Source: an uncultured Clostridia bacterium
Lineage (GTDB): Bacteria > Bacillota > Clostridia > UBA1381
NCBI GenBank assembly: GCA_944391265.1
Contig: CALXSX010000039.1
Span: 1-10,833 of the forward strand
Length of the DNA: 10,833 nt
Reading direction: 5' to 3'
A model generated the notes under the pieces. The model had not been told where the DNA came from and searched no databases. It saw nothing but the letters and a program-made list of their open reading frames with translations. Shown piece by piece: positions 5,900 to 10,833 of the stretch. Each line of letters opens with the position of its first letter. Within the stretch, counting starts at the first letter, position 1. The translations under genes and the position numbers were made by a program.

Positions 5900-6913
5900 T
5901 TACTGCCCGCTTTCATTTTTGTATTTAAGATGTTCTTCATATGTTTTTGAAAACCTGTGTTTGCCGTCCGGACCGAGAACGAAGTAAAGGGCATCCGTGT
6001 CCTCAGGATAAAGCGCCGCCTTTATGCTTTCTTCACCGGGCGACGCGATAGGCCCTATCGGCAGACCGTCATACCGGTACGTGTTATAAGGTGAATCTAT
6101 TTCCGTATCACTCGTTGAAAGAACAGGCTTTCTTTCCTTCAGTATATACTGAACGGTCGCGCACGACTGAAGTCTCATGTTAATGTTCAGCCTGTTGTGG
6201 AAAACGCCGGAAATCTTGCCGCGGTCCTCGTCAGACACCGCCTCGCGCTCAATTATGGAAGCGAGCGTCACCACCTCGTCAACCGTCATTCCTATTTCCT
6301 CAGCCCGGCTATAGTACTCCTCAGTAAAATGCTCGTCAAACGCTTTGAGCATGGCGTCTATTATCTCGTGCGCGGAGCTGCCCTTTTCAAACTCGTACGT
6401 TGCCGGGAAAAGATAACCCTCAAGCCGCACCTCGCGCTCCGGGAGCCCGTCAAGGAATCTGTAATCATAGTCATCGCCAAGCGCCGCGTAAAAATCCTCC
6501 TCGGAAACAAGCTCCGTAAGCCGCGCCGCTATATCCTTAACCTCAAAGCCCTCAGGTATTACAACGGTGACCGTGTCGCCGGAGTTTTTCACCAACGCTT
6601 CCAGTATCTGCGTGTAGCTCATGCCCTCCTGTATCTGCGCCCTGCCGGGACGAATCCTTTTGTCATAGTCCTCCGCCCTCGCCGTAAGCCGCAGAAGATA
6701 CGGAAATTTTATTATCCCCATATCCTTAAGCTCCGCCGCCGCGTCCGCAACGCTCATGCCGTCTGTAATTATAACTTCACCGCCGCGGGATACGCCGCTG
6801 AAGTCTGCTGCCGCAAAACCGGCCGCAATAAGAAGCGCCGCCGCAACAAAACACGCGGCCACTATAAGCGCGAGCTTTACCGGAAAGCTCCTTTCCTCCT
6901 CATGTATGCTCAT
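5900..6913 (-). CDS. mltG: Endolytic murein transglycosylase MltG
   Basis: This 337-residue membrane protein of the YceG/MltG family cuts nascent glycan strands and releases them from lipid carrier synthesis, setting glycan length. Residues 1-13 are cytoplasmic and 14-36 form the single membrane helix. A LysM-like subdomain covers ~45-115 and the catalytic domain ~115-335. The hallmark E165-G-Y-L-F-P-A-T-Y is followed by the catalytic segment A-S-I-I-E222-R-E-A, where E222 aligns with the essential Glu of E. coli MltG. Near the C terminus is the conserved G-L-P-I-G-P-I-A-S-P-G stretch. Length matches the family and nothing is missing. It follows pgsA by 33 bp. The ATG has GAGAAAGG 11-13 nt upstream, a rather long spacing. 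Confidence 0.93.
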   Translation of the reverse strand: MSIHEEERSFPVKLALIVAACFVAAALLIAAGFAAADFSGVSRGGEVIITDGMSVADAAAELKDMGIIKFPYLLRLTARAEDYDKRIRPGRAQIQEGMSYTQILEALVKNSGDTVTVVIPEGFEVKDIAARLTELVSEEDFYAALGDDYDYRFLDGLPEREVRLEGYLFPATYEFEKGSSAHEIIDAMLKAFDEHFTEEYYSRAEEIGMTVDEVVTLASIIEREAVSDEDRGKISGVFHNRLNINMRLQSCATVQYILKERKPVLSTSDTEIDSPYNTYRYDGLPIGPIASPGEESIKAALYPEDTDALYFVLGPDGKHRFSKTYEEHLKYKNESGQ

Positions 6914-6946
6914 AAAACATCAAAGCCTTTCTCTTAAAGGTACATT

Positions 6947-7495
6947 TCACTTAAGCTCAAGCAAGTCCTTGCTTTTCCAGATGTAGTCCACGCCGGATAT
7001 GAGCGTGAGCACCGTAGATATCCATACGACAGTATTTATCACGGCAAAATTCACACTGTCGCCGAGCACGGGAACTATGATAAGAAGAAGCGACAGGATT
7101 ATCGCCGCCATCTGCGAAACCGTCTTTGCCTTACCCCACATGCTCGCCGCCATTATCTTGCCTGTCCCTGCGGCTACAAGCCTTATGCCTGCAACGGCAA
7201 ATTCGCGAAACAGTATTATTATTATCACCCAGGGCGATATAATATCCATTTCCATGAACACAAGAAAAGCCGCCGTCGTAAGGAGCTTGTCCGCGAGCGG
7301 GTCCATAAACTTGCCGAACGTGGTGACAAGGCCCTGCTCCCTTGCTATCTTGCCGTCAAGCCAGTCGGTGACGGACGCTATTATAAATATGCAAAGCGCA
7401 GCTATATGCGCGCCGCGTGAGCTCATCAGCGCAAACGCCATGAAAAACGGAACGAGCACCGTCCGCAGCAGTGTAAGCTTATTCGGAGTATTCAT
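6947..7495 (-). CDS. pgsA: CDP-diacylglycerol--glycerol-3-phosphate 3-phosphatidyltransferase PgsA
   Basis: The 182-residue integral membrane enzyme makes phosphatidylglycerol phosphate from CDP-diacylglycerol and glycerol 3-phosphate, the committed step to phosphatidylglycerol and cardiolipin. The CDP-alcohol phosphotransferase signature is complete: D44-x2-D47-G48-x2-A51-R52-x8-G61-x3-D65-x3-D69, whose Asp residues bind metal and carry out catalysis. About five to six hydrophobic helices surround it. The N terminus N-x-P-N-x-L-T-x2-R is typical of PgsA as opposed to cardiolipin or phosphatidylserine synthases of the same fold. Its first 17 bp overlap the end of rimO, and AAGGTGG stands 9 nt before the ATG, so coupling to rimO translation is likely. 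Confidence 0.95.
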   Translation of the reverse strand: MNTPNKLTLLRTVLVPFFMAFALMSSRGAHIAALCIFIIASVTDWLDGKIAREQGLVTTFGKFMDPLADKLLTTAAFLVFMEMDIISPWVIIIILFREFAVAGIRLVAAGTGKIMAASMWGKAKTVSQMAAIILSLLLIIVPVLGDSVNFAVINTVVWISTVLTLISGVDYIWKSKDLLELK

Positions 7496-8825
7496 CGGTA
7501 TTTACCACCTTTCCCGTAAGATCATATTCGTCACAGTCAAGTATCTCTACATCGACGAACTCGCCTGACAAAACCTCGTCCTCCGCCGCAAAATACACCT
7601 TGCCGTCAACGTCTATGCTGTCAGCTTCGCTCCTGCCGTAATACAGGTACGAGCTCTCATCGTAGCCCTCGCACAGCACGGTCATAATTTTGCCGAGCTT
7701 GCTCTTATTTATTTCAAGGCTTATCCCCTTTTGTATCTCCATTAAATGCGCCGCACGCCGCTCTTTCGTTTCCCCGTCTATCTTGTCGGGAAAATCAGCC
7801 GCCGCCGTGCCCTCCTCCTCGGAGTATGCGAACACGCCCATACGGTCAAAGCGCGCCTCCCTGATAAACTCGCACAGCTCCTCGTGCTGCTGCTCGGTCT
7901 CTCCGGGAAATCCCGCAATAATGGACGTTCTAAGCGTTATATTAGGCACGTTTTTACGCAGCTTTGAAATCTTCTCGCGTATCTGAGCACCGTTTGTCCT
8001 GCGCGCCATGCGCCTTAAAATATCGTCGTTTATGTGCTGTATCGGGATATCGGCATAGGCGCACAGCTTCTCCTCCTCAGCCATTGCCGCTATGAGCTCA
8101 TCAGTTATCGCTTCTATATAGAAGTAGTGAACTCGTATCCAGCGGAAGCCGTCTATGCGGCAGAGCTTCCTCAGAAGGTCTGCCAGCTTGTAGCCGCCGT
8201 AAATGTCAATGCCGTACCTTGTTGTGTCCTGAGCTATTACGATAAGCTCCTTTATGCCCTCGGCGGCAAGCTCCTCCGCCTCTTTGAGAATGTCCTCCTC
8301 GCGCCTGCTTCTGTATTTGCCGCGAATCATCGGTATAGCGCAGTAAGTGCAGTTGTTGCTGCAGCCCTCGGCTATCTTTATATAAGCGGACGCTCCGCCT
8401 GTCGTAATAAGGCGCGGCAACCCCTCCGGCGCATCGTCGTTCATATGCCCGTAAAGTGCGGGGCGGGAGCCGGACATTGCTTCGTCTATCACCTCGGCTA
8501 TCTTTGCGTAGTCACCTACGCCCACCAGCGCGTCAACCTCCGGAAGCTCGCTTAAAACATCCTCGTTGTAGCGCTCGGAAAGACAGCCGGCAGCTATAAG
8601 AAGCCTGCATTTTCCCTTTTTATATTCAGCCATTTCAAGAATCGTGTCTATTGACTCCTGCTTTGCCGCCTCTATAAAGCCGCACGTGTTCACTATTATT
8701 ATATCCGCTTCAGCCGGATCGCTGACGATTTTGTTGCCTTTCCCGGACAATATGCCGAGCATCGTTTCGGAATCCGTTCTGTTTTTTGCGCAGCCGAGCG
8801 AAACTATACCTATGTTAAAGCTCAT
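7479..8825 (-). CDS. rimO: Ribosomal protein S12 methylthiotransferase RimO
   Basis: The 448-residue enzyme is a radical SAM methylthiotransferase that adds a methylthio group to a conserved Asp of ribosomal protein S12. The N-terminal UPF0004 domain has its three cluster Cys: C12 in S-L-G-C-A-K-N, C48 in V-N-T-C-G-F and C81 in A-G-C-L. The radical SAM domain has C155-x3-C159-x2-C162 in G-C-S-N-N-C-T-Y-C. A TRAM domain occupies about 385-440. S-L-G-C-A-K-N followed by T-D-S-E is the RimO form, which separates it from MiaB and MtaB. It starts within the end of recX (11-bp overlap), with GGAGGAG about 9 nt before its ATG. Two Fe-S clusters per protein fit an anaerobic host. Confidence 0.95.
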   Translation of the reverse strand: MSFNIGIVSLGCAKNRTDSETMLGILSGKGNKIVSDPAEADIIIVNTCGFIEAAKQESIDTILEMAEYKKGKCRLLIAAGCLSERYNEDVLSELPEVDALVGVGDYAKIAEVIDEAMSGSRPALYGHMNDDAPEGLPRLITTGGASAYIKIAEGCSNNCTYCAIPMIRGKYRSRREEDILKEAEELAAEGIKELIVIAQDTTRYGIDIYGGYKLADLLRKLCRIDGFRWIRVHYFYIEAITDELIAAMAEEEKLCAYADIPIQHINDDILRRMARRTNGAQIREKISKLRKNVPNITLRTSIIAGFPGETEQQHEELCEFIREARFDRMGVFAYSEEEGTAAADFPDKIDGETKERRAAHLMEIQKGISLEINKSKLGKIMTVLCEGYDESSYLYYGRSEADSIDVDGKVYFAAEDEVLSGEFVDVEILDCDEYDLTGKVVNTDEYSE

Positions 8826-9285
8826 CAGCTTTCAGCTCCTCCGTTATCCTTTTTATGTCAGAAAACTCATACCCCCTGTACAGGAAGTACCTTATTGCCT
8901 TATCAATGCTTTTTTTATCAAAATTGCCGCCAAGCTTTTTCTCTATAAGCCTGCGCAGCTCGTCATCATCGTCCTCAATTCCGGCAAGCGCCTGCTCTAC
9001 GTCCGCATCGCCGAGGCCTCTGTGATAGAGCTCCGCGCGTATACGGCGTTTCCCGTACTTTTTCAGGTTTGAAAGGTCAGCAGCGAGCGCACGGCTGTAG
9101 CGGCTGTCATCTAAGAACCCGTACTCGGTGCAGAAGCTCAAAGCTTCCTCTATCCCGTCCTCCGGGTACCCGAAAAGCAAGAGCTTTCTCCGCAGCTCCT
9201 CAGTGCCGTAGCTCCTCGCGCCGAGCAGGCGGAGCGCCTTTTCTTTGGTTTCCTGCGCCGTTTTTGGAGTTTTTTCGTCTAACAA
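8815..9285 (-). CDS. recX: RecA regulatory protein RecX, TTG start
   Basis: The 156-residue product is small, charged and all-helical, as in the RecX family, which binds inside the RecA filament groove and controls RecA activity. Family features are K-A-L-R-L-L near residue 16, Y-G-T-E-E-L-R-x-K-L, the conserved G-F-L-D-D-x-R-Y at ~57-64, and Y-G-x-R-R-I-R-x-E-L at ~77-86, forming successive three-helix repeats. The only plausible start is TTG at 9285: an in-frame stop lies four codons... just upstream (9294-9292) and no ATG or GTG occurs near the N terminus. AAGGA lies about 11 nt before it, inside the end of the HD gene. recA is not in this window. The gap from the HD gene is 1 bp and the 3' end overlaps rimO by 11 bp. 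Confidence 0.88.
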   Translation of the reverse strand: MLDEKTPKTAQETKEKALRLLGARSYGTEELRRKLLLFGYPEDGIEEALSFCTEYGFLDDSRYSRALAADLSNLKKYGKRRIRAELYHRGLGDADVEQALAGIEDDDDELRRLIEKKLGGNFDKKSIDKAIRYFLYRGYEFSDIKRITEELKADEL

Positions 9286-9286
9286 A

Positions 9287-10483
9287 TCACATCATTTCCT
9301 TAATATCAAAATATCCGAACAGCTCACCGAAGTCTATACCGGCGACCTTTTTCCCCCTGTACTGCTCGCGCAGGTTGCGGTAGCCTGACATTATCTGATG
9401 CGAGCGTATGCCGTATTCAATCGAAAGATACGCTTCAAGAAACGCCGAAAGATGGTCGCAGCAGCGTATTATCTGACCGTCTATCGGGTCAAACGAATCA
9501 TCGTTGTATTTCCCGTTTATCTCGTCGGACGTTACGGTGATGACCTCACCGCCATGTTTAATCTTTGACGAAAACTCATCCTTCGTGAAATATTTTACCT
9601 CATCGTGCCACCGCTCCGGGAGAAGGGGATACACGTATTTATCCATCTGTTCATCCTCAATGCCCTTTATTATATCATCAAGGCCCTTAACTCCGGATTT
9701 TACAGGCGAAACTATATCACGCGTCAGAACCTCCGGTATGTCGTGGAACAGGCCGCCGAAAAAGTCGTTTTCAAGCCTTTTTACGCACGCGCCGGCCTCA
9801 AGCGCCGTAAAGTACGAAAGTATCGCCACAACGAGCATATGCCCCATAACAAACGTGTTCGGAAGCCTTGACGCCTTAGACCACCTCTGCTGGTATCTGA
9901 GCTTGCCCAAAAGCGAAAGAAAATCCTTAAGGTTAGGGCTGCCCATAAAATACTTGTACCCGTCAAACGTGTCGCACGCCGCAAGACCTGCCGACATCTC
10001 ACTTTTTACCTCTTCTATTCCGAACGTACCGCCGTTTAGCGGATATATAACCTGAAACTCAAAATATGTAGCCTGGTAGTGCGCCGCCTTCAAAATCTTT
10101 TTTTCAAGCGGGCAGTATTCGCTGTTTTCAAAATACTCCCTCATGCGCTCAAAAAATCCGCCTGATACAGGGCTTAAAACGTCACTGAGCTGCTCAAGCA
10201 CCCAGGCGTTGAGCTGCTCGCCCTTTTTCTCAACAAGGTTATGATAAATAGGCGGCTTTATATCCGTAAGTACTATCCTGTGAAAAAACTCGAATATGCC
10301 GCCCTCGACAAGATTTCGCATATTGACTCCTACGCCCTCGCACTTTGCAAGTATGTAAGAATAAAACATCTTGTGCGCCTGCTTGTCAAGCTCCGTAAAC
10401 CCCGTCCACGGACGTATGTGGTCGTTCCATCTGTGTATGGACGCCGCCTCGTATATGGTTGAAATAAGTCCCTTGTTAATCAA
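9287..10483 (-). CDS. YfbR-like HD phosphohydrolase with tandem HD copies, TTG start
   Basis: The 398-residue product resembles the 5'-deoxynucleotidase YfbR family (COG1896) in its C-terminal half. There R200-W201, H215, H247-D248, E251, D256 and D343 match, in kind and largely in spacing, the E. coli YfbR residues R18-W19, H33, H68-D69, E72, D77 and D137 that bind metal and substrate. YfbR removes phosphate from dNMPs; that activity is inferred here. The N-terminal half (residues ~10-150) appears to be a second, decayed copy, with R18-W19 and H37 kept but H68-R69 in place of His-Asp and H135 in place of the last Asp. The start is TTG at 10483, supported by GAGGGAGG 9 nt upstream. It lies 23 bp after the DUF2344 gene and 1 bp before recX. 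Confidence 0.8.
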   Translation of the reverse strand: MINKGLISTIYEAASIHRWNDHIRPWTGFTELDKQAHKMFYSYILAKCEGVGVNMRNLVEGGIFEFFHRIVLTDIKPPIYHNLVEKKGEQLNAWVLEQLSDVLSPVSGGFFERMREYFENSEYCPLEKKILKAAHYQATYFEFQVIYPLNGGTFGIEEVKSEMSAGLAACDTFDGYKYFMGSPNLKDFLSLLGKLRYQQRWSKASRLPNTFVMGHMLVVAILSYFTALEAGACVKRLENDFFGGLFHDIPEVLTRDIVSPVKSGVKGLDDIIKGIEDEQMDKYVYPLLPERWHDEVKYFTKDEFSSKIKHGGEVITVTSDEINGKYNDDSFDPIDGQIIRCCDHLSAFLEAYLSIEYGIRSHQIMSGYRNLREQYRGKKVAGIDFGELFGYFDIKEMM

Positions 10484-10506
10484 GCGTTTTCGCCTCCCTC
10501 AAAAGC

Positions 10507-10833
10507 TCACGACGGCAAAACGAGTCCGTTTCTGTGCACCGTCATAAACGACACTCTGAAATTTTCGTCCGTTTTTTCCATAGCCGATATGACCGTTTCC
10601 GGCTTGAGGTTGTATGCGTTCGAACACGCAAGCCGCATTCTGTAAACGCAGTATCCATCGCCCCTTTCAAGCTCCGAAAGCTCGTATATATACGGTCTTA
10701 TGTCTGACTGCTTCTCCCCGCTTTTCGTTTTCTTCATAACGACAAGCGAGCTTCGGGAGAGCGCCTTTTCCGTATCGCACGGCGACGCGCCTTCTTCAAG
10801 CTCGACAGCTACCGTGTACACCGCCTCAGATAT
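10507..10833 (-). CDS. C-terminal part of a DUF2344 / TIGR03936 radical SAM-linked protein (5' end cut)
   Basis: An open frame of 108 codons runs from the window edge to a TGA at 10507. The visible segment has K-x-G-E-K-x2-D-I-R-P-Y-I and, nearer the end, C-S-N-A-Y-N-L-K-P-E, which resemble the conserved C-terminal motifs of DUF2344 proteins (usual length about 220-250 aa). These are typically encoded right after a B12-binding radical SAM protein of the TIGR03960 type. Function of the family is not settled; a role linked to RNA or ribosome modification has been guessed from neighbours. An in-frame GTG at 10821 could be taken as a start, but its upstream GAGG is only 2-3 nt away and the frame stays open to the edge, so a partial gene is more likely. 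Recognition is from remembered motifs. Confidence 0.7.
   Translation of the reverse strand: MSEAVYTVAVELEEGASPCDTEKALSRSSLVVMKKTKSGEKQSDIRPYIYELSELERGDGYCVYRMRLACSNAYNLKPETVISAMEKTDENFRVSFMTVHRNGLVLPS

Noticed and set aside
6197..6937. Long plus-strand open frame (246 codons)
   Set aside because: It is antisense to mltG, very rich in Arg, Lys and His, and has no domain-like pattern. It is explained by the codon bias of mltG.
10507..10821. Complete 104-residue gene starting at GTG 10821
   Set aside because: The frame is open to the window edge, the only purine-rich stretch is too close to the GTG, and the sequence looks like the tail of a longer family.
1..10833. CRISPR array, insertion sequence, tRNA/rRNA, prophage or defence genes
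   Set aside because: I saw no spaced direct repeats, transposase motifs, cloverleaf sequences or such protein families. Gene content is housekeeping plus two unknown envelope proteins.

Overview
The window reads as a piece of chromosome from a Bacillota bacterium, most likely class Clostridia, perhaps an Oscillospiraceae/Ruminococcaceae-like gut anaerobe. Reasons are the strong AAGGAGG-type ribosome binding sites, a mltG-trmR-trhP block that mirrors the Bacillus subtilis yrrL-yrrM-yrrO order, a DUF2344 protein of the kind paired with radical SAM proteins in Clostridia, and a KtrAB potassium uptake pair. Genus and species cannot be told from this. Every credible gene lies on the minus strand, so transcription runs from the right edge to the left.

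In transcription order: (10833-10507) the C-terminal end of a DUF2344 / TIGR03936-type radical SAM-linked protein, cut by the window edge; (10483-9287) a YfbR-like HD phosphohydrolase with an apparently degenerate second HD copy; (9285-8815) recX; (8825-7479) rimO; (7495-6947) pgsA; (6913-5900) mltG; (5896-5231) trmR; (5206-3962) a U32 protein of the TrhP type; (3958-3089) a zinc-ribbon single-pass membrane protein of unknown function; (3050-1707) ktrB/trkH; (1691-1041) ktrA/trkA. Gaps are 1-38 bp and two pairs overlap, with no terminator between them, so these eleven genes look like one long operon whose promoter lies beyond the right edge.

After ktrA a promoter at 995-1023 starts a lipoprotein gene of unknown function (954-418), closed by a strong intrinsic terminator at 364-412. 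Just past it, a promoter at 331-359 (and perhaps a second at 296-323) starts a leader of about 310-320 nt that runs off the left edge. It carries several hairpins, a terminator-like hairpin at 91-127, a run of 16 A, and a perfect AAGGAGG site at 5-13. The gene it serves lies outside the window. The layout is that of an attenuated leader, perhaps of a ribosomal-protein operon.

The operon is mostly housekeeping. It joins translation upkeep (RimO for protein S12, TrhP and TrmR for the tRNA wobble uridine), cell envelope work (PgsA for phosphatidylglycerol, MltG for glycan strand termination), nucleotide and recombination control (HD protein, RecX) and potassium uptake (KtrAB). I see no mobile element, CRISPR array, phage gene, toxin-antitoxin pair, defence system, tRNA or rRNA. 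The parts most worth a second look are the leader RNA at the left edge, the HD duplication, and the two unknown envelope proteins that flank ktrBA.
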